Below are positions 27,072 through 38,569 of a stretch of DNA of 64,000 nucleotides, in pieces. The stretch lies in contig NC_090953.1 in the NCBI RefSeq assembly GCF_040807025.1, forward strand, positions 2,293,501-2,357,500. Direction: 5' to 3'. This DNA is from Struthio camelus. Lineage: Eukaryota; Chordata; Aves; Struthioniformes; Struthionidae. The notes under the pieces are model-generated. The model had not been told where the DNA came from, searched no databases, and worked only from the letters and a program-made list of their open reading frames with translations. Made by a program: the position numbers and the translations under genes. The stretch's first letter is position 1, and the number at the start of each line of letters is the position of its first letter.

Positions 27072-27947
27072 GAAGCACACAGAACCATCGAATGGTTGGG
27101 GTTGGGAAGCACCTCTGCAGATCATCGTCTAGTCCAACCCCCCTGCTCAAGCAGGGTCACCTAGAGCACATGACCCAGGATTGTGTCCAGATGACTTTTG
27201 AATATCTCCAGAGAAGGGGACTCCACAGCCTCTCTGGGCAACCTGTCCCAGTGCTCTGTCACCCTCGCAGTAAGGAAGCTTTTCCTCATGTTCAGATGGA
27301 CCTTCCTGTGGTTCAGTTTCTGCCCATTGCCTCTCGTCCTGTCACTGGGCACCATGGAGAAGAGTCTGGCCCCGTCCTCTTGACACCCTCCCTTCAGATA
27401 CTTGTACACATTGATGAGATCTACTCTCAATCTTCTCTTCTCCAGGCTGAACAGACCCAGCTCTCGCAGCCTTTCCTCATAGGAGAGGTGATTCAGTCCC
27501 CTAATAGTCTTAGTAGCCCTCCGCTGTACAGTCTCCAGGAGCTCCATGTCTCTCTTGTATTGGGGAGGCCAGAACTGGACACCGTAATCCAGGTGAGGCC
27601 TCACCAGGGCTGAGACAGGCAGGATCCCCTCCCTCGACCTGCTGGCAACACTCTGCCTAACGCACACCAGGACACCATTGGCCTTCTTGGCCACCAGGGC
27701 ACATTGCTGCCTCATGGTCAGCTTGTTGTCCACCAGGCCTCCCAGGTCCTTCTCTGCAGAGCTGCTCTCCAGCAGGTCAGCCCCCAGCCTGTCCTGCTGC
27801 ATGGGGTTATTCCTCCCGAGGTGCAGCACCCTGCACTTGCCTTTGTGGAGCTTCAGGAGGTTCCTCTCCGCCCAGCTCTCCAGCCTGCCCAGGTCCCTCT
27901 GAGTGACAGCACAGCCCTCTAGGGTATCAGCCACTCCTCCCTTTTGC
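27072..27947 (-). mobile_element. CR1 LINE, 5'-truncated, with open RT C-terminal region
   Basis: On the minus strand an uninterrupted frame (27947 to the stop at 27161) encodes the C-terminal part of CR1 ORF2. Signature blocks are GVADTLEGC, DLGRLESWAERN, KGKCRVLHLGRNN, AEKDLGGLVDNKL, SALVRPHLDYGVQFWPPQYK, YEERLRELGLFSLEKRRLR, DRTRGNGQKL and HWDRLPREAVESPSLE. These follow the reverse-transcriptase catalytic core, which is missing because the insertion is 5'-truncated. The CR1 3'UTR follows (27160-27075) with the CCAACCCCAACCATTCGATGG tail. An intact frame over about 260 codons marks it as one of the youngest elements here. One codon is missing in the ILP-SAL block compared with the usual ILPLYSAL. 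It is not expected to be active. Confidence 0.93.
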
Positions 27948-27999
27948 CACTGTAATTCTTTGGTTATTATTCTTTGGAAAATCCACCAAGTCCCAACTA

Positions 28000-30550
28000 C
28001 CAATCCAAGACCTATTTATTCCCTTGCCGAGGCCCCTACATGCAGTCACACTTAATCCCAGGCAGCCCTTGCGGCTTTGCTGAAGTGCCGGCCCTACTGA
28101 AGACGACCGCACGCTCTGTTGTTAATCAGGACGCTTGCACTGCTTTTCCATCGTATCCCTGGGACACATCGCGGGGCCACATCTTGCTTGCCAGACCGGC
28201 GAGAGCAGCCCCGCTGGGGTTAGCGGGACCGTTCACGAGACACGAGCAGGGCTCGACCCTCTGTCCCCTTCTGCACCCTTTGCTGTACTGCCCTGGAGTT
28301 GGCAGCGGCTTGCACTTTCAGCCTTTTTAACTTTTCTTTCAAATATTCCTTTGCCTGTGGACACTAAAAAACAAAATCAACAACAAAAAAGCCCAATTTA
28401 AACTAACTCCATTGTTTTCACGGAACTGAACTGCAGAAAGATTTCAGAACGTGGTTGTGATTTCCCACATCTGTTATTTTTATGCGTTGTTTTATTGCCA
28501 GGAGTTTCATAAAAGGTGTTATATAACTTCGCATTGTATCATGTAATTCAACATGTTTCCACAATTAGGAGCCCACGTGAGCATTTAAGCAATGATCTTG
28601 CCCAGGGTTTTTATGTTGCTGTGCATCTCTTAGCCCCATCAGCCTGCAATACAAAGATGAACTGTGACTGTGGTTTCCTCACTGCTCCTACGAACTACTC
28701 TGTCATTTACTAATGGCCAAATTCAACTGCGATTCGTGCTGCATGGATCACTTCTGCATTTGCATTAAAAAAATAAACACAAATTGCTTGAAGCCTGTGC
28801 ACTGTTTAACAGAACAAGCAGACATTTATCCCATGGATGTGGTTTAACTAGATCACCCCTCTTCAAGACACTGACAGGTTCATTGTTTTTGAAATATTGT
28901 GAGATAAGCATTTACCACACATTAAAACAAAAATACATTTGCACTGAAAGCTACCGATGGACAGGTGAATCTAAGACTGGAAGAACAATGGTAAAAAACA
29001 CAAAATGGCTTCTGCTGGTCACTCCATGAGCAGATCTCTTATGTGTAAAGCACTTAGTGCTTTACACCTCCATAGGACTACACAAGAAACAGCAATCAGT
29101 CCACATAACCCTCCTGGGAGAGGACACCGTATTTCTCCTGCAAATGCAAAAATACGCACGGCTGCAGCTCAATCACTTTTCCTCATTGCCTCCCCAGTTC
29201 AAAAAAAACATTAATAGTTGGCCAAGAAATGAGTCCAGAAGTACCTGCAGGTCTGCAAAGAGAGATTGCATTTCTGGAAGAGAAGCCCCAGAGGAGACGC
29301 TCACGCTCGTGAGCGGAGCGGCCAGGAGCCAGGGCTTGGTGGAGCTTTACAGCAGAAGGGAGCGGTTTATTAAGATATACTCTCCAGTTTTGCTGTAGGT
29401 GAACCACAGACAACTTTGGAAATTTCCAGCCTGGCAGTTCTTTAAATGAAAAGCTCCATCTTGCTCTCCTGGGTCAGATATTCTGCATGCAGTTTCTAAT
29501 TTGGACCACAGCTCTGGAAAACTTGATTAGAGCTCTGAAAATGGAATTTTTATTAGGGAGAACTGAGCTATTGCCAAGGTTTATTTTTCAAGGGAGTAAG
29601 ATCTAATCCTAGAAGGAGTTCCAGGACTGTGCTATTCTGGATGCCCTTGCAATGGTTTATGGCAATTATGCAGCCAAACCTGGACTGACTGGTAATGTTT
29701 GCTTTGGACGAGTCGCTACAGATGGCAAGCCATTGCAAATGTACTTTTCAACTCGATGCATGCATCAGTGAAAATGCATTTTCTGTAAGTCCCCCCCCCC
29801 CGCCTTTTTTCATTCATTTTACACATTATTAATATATCCCTAAATTCATACTACCTAACAGCTAAGCATTTAAAGTCATGCAGAGAATACAAAGCAGCAT
29901 CGTCTGGGTTCAGACAGAAGCCTGCTTCATGTAATCACTGGATGGACAAATCTATCTGCCAGCTTTCAGAGCTCAAATTTCTGCAAAATCAAATATATAA
30001 TCCCTCCTTAGGTGGATGCTTTTCAGGGAACAGCACGGTTTTCTCCAGGGAACCCACAAAGCTTATGGCGTGGAGTGACCCTCCGGAGGGGGCTTTGCGT
30101 CTGCGTAGCAAGCAGTAACCAGACTAAACTAAGCCATAAATCCAGGAATGCATGGGAAAAGAACAAATTAAAACGTGCTATACTTGGCAGCTTCCTTTGC
30201 AAGCACAGTGCTCATGAAAGGTGACATTAACGGTCCCAGCAGCTGAAGGCTGCTCTTTATTCCAGAGCTGGAGGAGCAGGAGCAGCAAAGGCTGCCCAGG
30301 GAGGTGCTCCCATCCTCGCTCGAAGGGATTTTGCCCAGGGGCAGGAGCTTCTGTGGTACCTACCATCCGTGCCCTCCCTATGGTAGCAGTTTGGGACAGG
30401 CTCGTGGGGACGAACCCACCATCCCAGCACCTCCTGCCCAGACAGGCCAGGTCTGCTGGCAGACGGGCTGCAGGGACGTGAAGACTCACGTAGGTGCCTC
30501 GACCGGCGACAAGCACAGCGGGAACAAAGCAGAAAAGTAGGAAAGACGCT
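28000..30550. other. Intergenic, no gene seen
   Basis: Moderately AT-rich sequence with no coding signature. A stretch near 30240-30400 resembles a worn CR1 C-terminal region (LPREVV-type block), but too weakly to call. A 25-bp palindrome at 29043 is listed separately. Confidence 0.5.
29043..29067. repeat. Perfect 25-bp palindrome (12-bp arms, 1-base centre)
   Basis: GTGTAAAGCACT and AGTGCTTTACAC are exact reverse complements separated by one T. The arms contain AAAGCACTT/AAGTGCTTT, an NKX2-like core (CACTTA/TAAGTG). Confidence 0.9.
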
Positions 30551-31260
30551 GCAGGACCGGAGCTACAAACCCTGCAAGAGGGTCCCCCTGCCTCGCTAGA
30601 GTCTTCCTCCGGCCCACCGGCCGTCTGCCTGTCACCGCCTGCGCCGCCCGAAGCCTGCCCGTCCCCCCCCGCAGGTCTCGCAGCCCCCCTGCCCTCCCGC
30701 CGGCTGTTGAGAAATAAAAGGGAGGTGGACCAAGTCGCCAGTTTGTCCACTGCCTAAAATAGCAAACGCCTCCCCCAGCAGCAGCAGCTCACCTGCTGAG
30801 AGCGAGGAGGGGGCCGGGAGAAGCCTCCGCGCCGGGGGGACGGCGGAGCCCCGCGGCCCCCCGCGCCCACCCAGAGCACCCAGGGGCGCACACGCCGGCG
30901 TCGCTGCTTTGTGCAGCCCCTCGGGGCTCGGGGAGGAAAGCCAGCCGCACCGAGCCAGCGCCGCCGGGGCCTGCTGGCCTCCCCTCCGGCCGGGCTCGCA
31001 GCCGAGGGCAAGCACCTTGCCACGCGTCGCGCCCGCCGTGCATTTCCCAGGTGACCCATTAGCGCCAATTGGATTTGCGATGCGAGGGAAGGGGCTGCGG
31101 GCAGTCAGGACGCTGGGGCAAAGCCGCCCACCAGGCGCCGGCTCCGGGACGGACACGTCCCTCCTCCGGCACGGGCACCCGTCCCCCCAGTGCCGCGCGG
31201 ACCTCTCCTCCCCGCTGACGCACCTGCGCGGTGGTAACAGCAGCTTCATTCCTGCACAGG
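30550..31260. promoter_or_regulatory. Orphan CpG island between SKOR1 and PIAS1
   Basis: About 700 bp of dense CpG with GC boxes, clearly above its surroundings. On the minus strand a good splice donor (CAGCAG|GTGAGCTG, GT at 30792-30791) lies at its left edge, so it could hold the first exon of an unannotated leftward transcript. Long open frames occur on both strands, but none resembles a known protein and they overlap one another, so I do not call a CDS. Confidence 0.45.
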
Positions 31261-32129
31261 CGAATAGCGAGAATTAATTTGTTAGTGTCAAATTAAGCCT
31301 TTGGATGTGCATGTTCAGCTCTTACGGACTTCAATGACAGCTTGGCCTTCGCGCAGGCGGCAAGAGGCCCTTCGCGTTTGTAGCGCGCTTTGAAGCTGGG
31401 AAGGTGTTGGGAGGCGCGAAGCGCTCTGCGGAGGCACGCTCGCGCGATTCGCAAGCCCGCCGAAGCGGTCAGGACGCCAGGCACAGCGAAAACAAGAGGC
31501 GCAACGCAGGGAGGCAGAGCCTACAACTTCATTAGGAGTCAGAAAGGAGATCAAAGGAAAGAATTTTCGGCTTAAAAAAGGAAAACATCTTTTAAGTTTC
31601 CAAGAAAACCACAGAGTTCACTTTGTTACATGAACATAAATAAGTGATTTTGTAAGCAAGGCAGAGCTACCCTTCCATACGCCATCCTCCGATCGGTGCA
31701 ATGCAGAAAGTCTCGTTTGCATCCAAACCTGCATCAATTTAATTAAACCCATATTTAATTGCATGTGGATGCTCCAGTCAGTTTACATATAGCTTACTGC
31801 AGTCCTGTTCAGACTTGTTCCCAGCACATTCAAACCCAAAGAACGGCCATACAGCTCATTGCACAAATTAAACTAAATTGATTTAAGCCACACACTTAAC
31901 ATGAAGGCAAAGCAAGCTTCCATCCAGACAAGTACTAAGATGCACACGTTCTCCACAGACACTTGCAATCAGCCAGAAGAACATCCCATCAGCCAGACCC
32001 CGAAGAGCCGGGATTTTTCCCCTAAGAGCAGGCCTTGGGATTTGACAAAGTGAAGCTGAGGCAGTTGACATCAAAGATCCTGGTGCCTTTCTGTCACAAC
32101 CGCACTTTTCAGCTCCACTTAAGCCAAGT

Positions 32130-33418
32130 GGACATGCAAACACCCATGGTACCAGCTGGGCTGGACCCAAGGGTGCTAAAGGACCCAAACGATGTCGTTG
32201 TGGGGCCACTCTCTATCATCTTCTTCTCTATCAGCCATAAATGGTTATGGCTACCCTGGTGACTGAAGAAAAAAAAAAAAAAACAAACATCACATCCATC
32301 TTCAACGTGAGCGAGGAGGAGGATCCAGAGAACCGCAGAATAATGAGCCTCCCCTGAGCCCCGGGAAGGTGATGGGGCAAAGCCTGCGGGAAGCTATTTC
32401 CAAGTGGATAAAGGTAGCGATTGGAAACAGCCAGCACAGGGTTACCAGGCACAAATCACACCCAACCAAGCTCATCACCCTCTGTCATGATGGGGCTGGC
32501 TCAGTGGAAAAGGGGAAAGCAATGGATTTTATTTACCTCGAGTGTAGCAAGGCTTTTGGCACAGCTACCCACAGCATCTAATAACCAGACTAGTGAGATA
32601 TGGGCTAGATAAGTGGACTACAATGCGGGTGGAAAATTGGCCAGACTGCCAGGCTCAAAGTGTTGTGTTCAGTGGTACAAAGTCCAGCTGGCAGCCAGTT
32701 GCTAGTACTGTCTCTCAGGATCAACACTGTCTTTATTCATGAGCTGGTTGATGGGACAGAGCGCACTCCTAGCAAGTTGGCAGATGACAACAAATTGGGA
32801 GGAGCAGTCGATGTCCTCGAGGGTAGGACTGCCATCAAGAGAGGCCTGGGTAGGCTGGAGATGCATGCTGAGAGGAACTTCGTGAAGTCCAATCAAGGCA
32901 AACGCCAAGTCCTGCCCTAAGGTAGAATAACTCCATGCACCAGTACAGGCTGGGGAATGACTGGGCTAGAGAGCAGCTTTGCAGAAAAGCATCCCCAGGT
33001 CCTGATGGGCCAAGATGTTTAGGGGCTGGAGCACATGATGGACAAAGATGCTGAGGGAGCTGGGTCGCTCCAGTCTGGAGAGGAGAAGGCAAAGGGGAGG
33101 TCTCATTGCTGTCCGCAACTCCCAGGCAGAAGGGGGCAGAGGGGACAGAGCCAGACTCTTCTCAGAGGAGCACAGTGAGAAGCAATGGGAAACGCACAAA
33201 AATTCCAGTTAGCTATTAGAAACACTTTTGTAATCATGACAGCGGTCAAGCACAGAAACTGGAGCAAGACTTTGGAGCTCCCAGGGATATTCTAGTTTTG
33301 ATGGCACAAAGCCCTGAGCATCCTGAGGTAGTTGGCCCTGCTTTGAGCAAGGGTTGGACAAGAGCCCCCCAGAAGTCCCTTCCAACTTGAACTGCTGTGG
33401 GACACTATGGTTTCTAGG
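32130..33418 (+). mobile_element. Older, degraded CR1 LINE copy
   Basis: Plus-strand blocks in CR1 order: GGGCTGGACCCAAGGGTGCTAA (32160), a FIYLECSKAFGTATHS-like RT block (about 32530-32580, from the DFSKAFDTV region), KLADDNKLGGAVDVLEGR (about 32780-32830, the catalytic AD-D motif region), LGRLEMHAERN, a remnant of GLFSLE, and the 3' tail GGTTGGACAAGAGCCCC...CCTTCCAACTTGAACT (33353-33395). Frameshifts, internal deletions and an A-rich insertion (32270-32285) show it is long dead. It has the same orientation as the relics at 4.4 and 7.3 kb and the opposite one to the 27 kb copy. Confidence 0.8.
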
Positions 33419-34569
33419 CCCGCCCTTGGCCTAGAAAAATCTTTGAAAAAAGGGAACATTTTCTCTCCATCTCTGCACAGCACTTGGTGGGCCCAAAGTC
33501 TCAGCTAACGCTGACTCCAGCAGTAACACAGCTTTGAAAGACATTCAAAGTCAGATGAATTTGACAAACATATCTTCCGCAAAGTATGACATGCTAGCCC
33601 AAAACTAAGTCAGCCCATTTTCAAAAAGATTGATTAGGGGATTATTTTTCCGTCCTGTGACTAACAACAAATAGTATCTTGAAATCAGAGCACCTTATAA
33701 AAGTTAACAGTTAAAAGTTAATTTTTAGACACTTGCTTGCAAGTTCTTTGTACTTAATGACTAGACTTTCCAAGCGAGTGTGTCTTGACGATACAGTTGG
33801 TAGAACCTAAATAACCCTCATCAAGGGGGCAAATTAAGGGCTGTTTTCTTCACTTTTCACTTGAGTGTTAGCCTTCCTAGCTTTCACCTAGGTGAGTACA
33901 GCACTGTTTATTTGATACTGCTCCATAAATCTGGTCAGAACCTAATGGATTTACTAAAGAGGAGTCTGTTCTCATTTAGGGAAAGAGGATCTTACATTAT
34001 CTTTAATGTTCCTGCTGGCCTAGTCCCTAGAACCAGGTCTGTGACCACAGCTTCAGCCTGTGTTTCTCCTGACACATGGGGTATTTCATGGGGAAGCTGC
34101 TTTTTCCCCTCCCTTCTGAGTTTTTGCAGTCAGTGAAGCACGTGCCATCTGAACAGCGTTCGGCATGGCACGGAGAAGGACGAGCACCCATTCAGCGCTT
34201 GTTTTCTTCCCCCGAATTCCCTGGGGAGGATGCTGTGCAGGCACAGTTGTAGTCACTGATGGCCACCATCCCTCGCCCTAGCGGGCGCACCCACTGCCCC
34301 AAAACCCACCCGGAGGGGAGCTCTTGCTCCCCTGCTTGCTCTCCTCTCCTGCCACTGCACCTGCTACTTCAGGATGGACTCAGCAGCTTTCTTGCTGCAC
34401 GTTCCTCCCCTGCAGGAGGGATAGGCCACTGCTTCTGCCCGGCCTCCCCCTCCCCGAGCCTCCTCAGCCTGTGCCCCTCCACCTTGGCTTAAATAGTTTC
34501 CTCAAGGAGTAATTTTGATAGTTTCCCTGGAAGTTGCACAGAATCTCAGCTCAAAGCCAGACAAATTCT

Positions 34570-34800
34570 ACTTATAACTAAAGCAGCCGCTGCTGCCACC
34601 AGCGGCACGCGCCAAGAGCGGCTCTGGGCTGGAGGAAGCGGCTCAGGGAAGTGGTGGGAACGCCATCTCCTGGCGTCTGCGAAAGCGGGGCTGGATGGTG
34701 TCCAGGGAGATTGTTCCAGCCAAGCAGCCCATCGGGCTCGGCACAGGGTTGCTGACAAAGTCCTGAGGTCCGTGACACAGACGCCCTGTTGGTCCCTTCT
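34570..34800 (+). mobile_element. Possible CR1 ORF2 C-terminal fragment
   Basis: The block GGAAGCGGCTCAGGGAAGTGGTGGGAACGCC resembles the CR1 'NRLPREVV' coding region, followed by a GGATGGTGTCCAGG-like stretch. It is short and diverged. Confidence 0.35.
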
Positions 34801-36689
34801 GTGCTAAGCACCTGGGGTTAGGACTGCTATAGCACGTGCTGAGTGGTCCATGCCTGCGTTCATACCACCATGGAAATAACCCGGCTCTGTTTAAGAAGTC
34901 TAAACCTGACAGCTGATGTTTCAGGGGCTTTCGGAGGGCCGGTACAGACCCACTTGAGAGCATCTACCAGCCCATGTGTCCGCTCACGCTCCGGGGTGAT
35001 GCCCCACCTGCAAGAAAAGCACCTGCAATTAAATCCCAACACAAGCATTCGTGAGGCTTCAAACACTTCCCAGGATGAGAGGCCAGGCCCTGTCCAGCTG
35101 GTGCGATCTTAACCCTGGGGTCTCCTGAACGCTTACAGCCCCTTTGAGACGCAAGCTGCTCTACGGAGGGGACTTTCCGCTAAGAGGTAATCCGGTAGCG
35201 AAACCCAGAACAGACACTGCTCCGTCACTGGGAGCAATCGCATCTGCTTGTCTCCAAATAAACAGCCTTGCGTACAAGAGAAAATAGCATATGGGAAGGA
35301 GCCTTGGCAAGCCTGGAGGTCTGGTGAGCGACTCTGGAACTGCTCTGCCACTGGCCTGAAAGAACAACTCCATCAGCTGCAGCAAGCGGACCTTCTGCTT
35401 CCCGGAATTCAGAATTCATCACAGACTCAAATACAGACGCTCCAGGCTTTTTCCTGCTTTAATTATTTAAAAATCTTAACTCTGGCTGTTTATTTTCAGG
35501 GACTATTACTGCATTCAACTATTTTAAGACAAAAAAAGAAAAAATTTGAAGCCTTTCCCTCATTCTGTGGGTGAAGCTTAATTCACTCTAATTATTTCAT
35601 ATTACTTAGACTATAATAGTTTCATAATTTCTAGTATATTAAGCACTTAATACGTTGTGTCATTTGAAGTCGCATATTAAATTCAGCAAAGTACATTTTA
35701 ATGAGAGCTAAGTAGTGTGAAAATATTAATGCAACATAATACTTCATTTTGGCACTCGTGCTGGAAAGCGCTGCCGCCCCACACAGGTGAGCGCGGCGGG
35801 CTGCCCAGCGCCCAGACGTGCTCGCACCCAACTGCATGAGCACCGGCTGCAGCAGGGTCACCTGGCAGGGAGGGAGAGCTGCGAGGGGGTGACAGCCCCA
35901 GCTAACCTGGCACTAGGTAAAACGGGAGTTGAGAGCATGGCTGTGCTTCTCTCCCCTCGGCAAAGCTGACTGCTGCCCCGGCTGCACATCTCCTCCAGAG
36001 ACACGAGCCCACAGTGCTGCCGTGCAAGCACCCTGGAGCACTGTCCATCAGCAGATGAGACCAGGTGACCAGACCAAGCTCCCCTGGGTCTGTCACACAC
36101 AAAGGGCTGGCAAAAACACCGGAGAGCTGCGCAGAGAGGGACATGCTGCTGCTCCCCTATGAGCTCCAAAGGGGCAGACCAATTTCACCGCAATAAGCTG
36201 CCCACCTCTCCCAGAGTCTCTCAGGCCTAAACACCCCCTCTCTGCCCCACTAGGAAAAAAACCTCCCTTCCCTTGGACTGACCTGCACCCATGGGAGAAA
36301 CACCTCCATGAACCCAGCTCCACCGCTCCCACACAGGGTCACACATGTGAACATCCTCCCTGGAAGAAGGCCTCTCCCCAGGCAAGCCACAGGAGAGCTC
36401 TTCAGAGCTCTGCCTGATGCTCTAGGAAACAAGAAAAGCCTCAGAGCAACAGCTCTGGTTTCATCTCCAGGGTTTTGTAACCTTCAGCCCCACGAGTCAC
36501 TCAAACAAGCCACATCCACTCACCCCAGCTCTGGTTCATGTGACCTGGGCAATCCCCAGCTCAGGTGGTCGGGGATCATCATCACGCTGGTGTCCCACAC
36601 AGCTGTTTCCAATGCCTAGCACTCCCCACCCCGGTCTTGCCAACAGGAGGAGCCACGCTGAGCTGCCGAGTGGGAGAATGGCCTTGTCT

Positions 36690-36830
36690 AAAGGTCTGCT
36701 AAAAAATACAGAGTTTGATCATGGAATGATGGCAATTTAGGTTGGGCGAGACCTCTGGAGGTCCCAAGCTTGACGCCGCCCGGAGCAGGGTTGCTGGGGG
36801 AGCAGCTAGGTCAGGTTGCTGGGCAGAAAC
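36690..36830 (-). mobile_element. CR1 LINE 3' tail fragment
   Basis: The plus strand reads ATCATGGAATGATGGCAATTTAGGTTGGGCGAGACCTCTGGAGGTC, the inverse of the diagnostic CR1 3' terminus, followed by a worn ...GGAGCAGGGTTGCT block. It is severely 5'-truncated. Confidence 0.65.
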
Positions 36831-37319
36831 AGGCCTAAGGGGTGCTTGCAGGAGGCAGCAGGCAGGAGAAACGGGGGACTGCGCCGGGGTTAAGTGGCAG
36901 CTGCAGCACTTCCTCGGGAGGCGGGTGAAGCGCGGCCCCCAGGAGGGCTCCCCTTCCCACGTCCCCCTTCCCCGGCGATGGCTTTAGCTGGGCGCTCCTC
37001 TGGGCAGCAGCGACCAACCTCGGCCGCTCTCGGGCCGCGGGCAAACCCTGTCCCCGAAGCCGCCGCGGCTGCCGGAGCCTCACGAAGGCCGCGTCCTCCC
37101 GCTGCGCGGCCCGAGCGCGGCCGGCGGCGGCTGCCGCCCCTCGCAGCGCCCCGCGCGGCTGCAGCGCCGCCCGCGCCCGCGCGGTGGCGGCCCAGGCCGC
37201 GGAACCTGCGCCCGAGCCCGGCCGCAGGCGGGCGGCCCGGCGCTCCCCGCCGCCGGCAGCGGCCTGCGCGGCCCCCCGGCAGCCTTCACGCAACCCCGGG
37301 GGAGCCACAGTCCGGTCCC

Positions 37320-38085
37320 GGCCCCGGTGCTCCCCGGGCTGCATCCCGCATCCTGCATCCTGCACCCGCAGTGCTGCGAGACCGCGAGACCGGCGATGCG
37401 AGCAGCATCCCGGCCCCGGTGCTCCCCGGGCTGCATCCCGCACCCGCAGTGCTGCGGGACCGGCGATGCGAGCAGCATCCCGGCCTGAGTACTCCCCGGG
37501 CTGCATCCCGCATCCGCAGTGCTGCGGGACGGGCGATGCGAGCAGCATCCCGGCCTGAGTACTCCCCGGGCTGCATCCTGCACCCGCAGTGCTGCGGGAC
37601 CGACGATGCGAGCAGCATCCCGGCCTGAGTACTCCCCGGGCTGCATCCTGCACCCGCAGCGATGCGGGACCGGCAATGCGAGCAGCATCCCTGCGCCGGT
37701 TCCTGTCTGCATCCTGCATCCGCAGTGCTGCGGGACCGCCGGGTGCAAGGTGCATCCCTGCACCGGTTCCTGTCTGCATCCTGCACCCACAGCGCTGCGG
37801 GACCGACGATGCGAGCAGCATCCCTGCGCCGGTTCCTGTCTGCATCCTGCATCCGCAGTGCTGCGGGACGCGCCGGGTGCAAGGTGCATCCCGGCCCCGG
37901 TTCCTGTCTGCAGCCCCACAGTGCTGCAGGACCCGAGGTGCAAGGTGCATCCCGGCCCCGCAACCCACCCCCACAGGCCACAACGCTGCAGGACCCGAGG
38001 TGCAAGGAGCATCCCGGCCCCGGTTGCTGGCTGCGGCCCGCACCTGTAGTCCCGCAGCGCCGCAGGACCCGCGGTGCAAGGTGAC
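37320..38085. repeat. GC-rich minisatellite, 70-bp then about 67-bp units
   Basis: About ten to eleven head-to-tail units. The marker GATGCGAGCAGCATCC recurs at 37395, 37465, 37535, 37605 and 37675, an exact 70-bp period. The units then change to about 67 bp with a different middle (CCGGTTCCTGTCTGCATCC replaces the CTCCCCGGGCTGCATCC form) and decay toward 38080. Each unit contains a near-perfect hairpin, CCGCAG-TG-CTGCGG. Stop codons are absent in several frames of both strands, which produces spurious reading frames up to about 430 codons. The array starts about 0.5 kb beyond the SKOR1 poly(A) signal. Confidence 0.95.
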
Positions 38086-38159
38086 AAGGTGCACCCTCCC
38101 CTCCCTCGGCCCCGGTCGGCTCACCGCCTCCGAGGTGGCCCGCCAAGATGTCGTGCTAG

Positions 38160-38300
38160 GTTAATCCTAGGATGAAAACAGGTATTTAGGGCTAATAGGT
38201 GTGCAAGCCACCTTCAAACCCACTCTCAGAGCTCATTAATGTAATACTTTCATGTGTGAAACGAGCATATAAATGGGCATTAATGAGCTCCCGGCTGCTG
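38160..38300. promoter_or_regulatory. AT-rich block with inverted repeat, candidate conserved element 3' of SKOR1
   Basis: An AT-rich island between the minisatellite and the GC-rich SKOR1 end. It holds a perfect 13-bp inverted repeat (38229-38241 and 38278-38290, GAGCTCATTAATG and its complement) with a 36-bp centre containing TAATAC and CATATAAATGG. Two CATTAATG homeodomain-type palindromes lie in the arms. It is downstream of the SKOR1 transcript end, so if functional it is more likely an enhancer than an RNA structure of SKOR1. Confidence 0.45.
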
Positions 38301-38569
38301 CGCGGTGGAGGCGGGGGAACGGGGAACTTTGCAGGAGAGCGGGCGGCTCCGCCGGCCGCAGAGCCGCTCCCGGCCCGCCCCCGGCACCGCGCCGCAGCGG
38401 CCGGGCTGCGCGCCCCGACGGCGCGCCCTGCCCGCCGTCACTGCGCCAAGAACAGCCGGGGTCCCCCGCGGGCGGGGGGCACGGCGAACCCCTCCCGTGC
38501 TGCCCGCGGAGGGGGACCCACGCGCGCCCTCCTTCCCCCCCCCCCCCCAGCGACAGCGCCAAGGACCAG

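Noticed and set aside
30178..30750. 190-codon minus-strand frame with a leucine-rich stretch
   Set aside because: Gly/Ala/Pro-rich translation in CpG-rich DNA, no recognised family, partly over a possible CR1 remnant.
36835..38146. Overlapping frames of 190-430 codons on both strands
   Set aside because: Produced by the stop-poor GC-rich minisatellite; the same unit is read in different frames.
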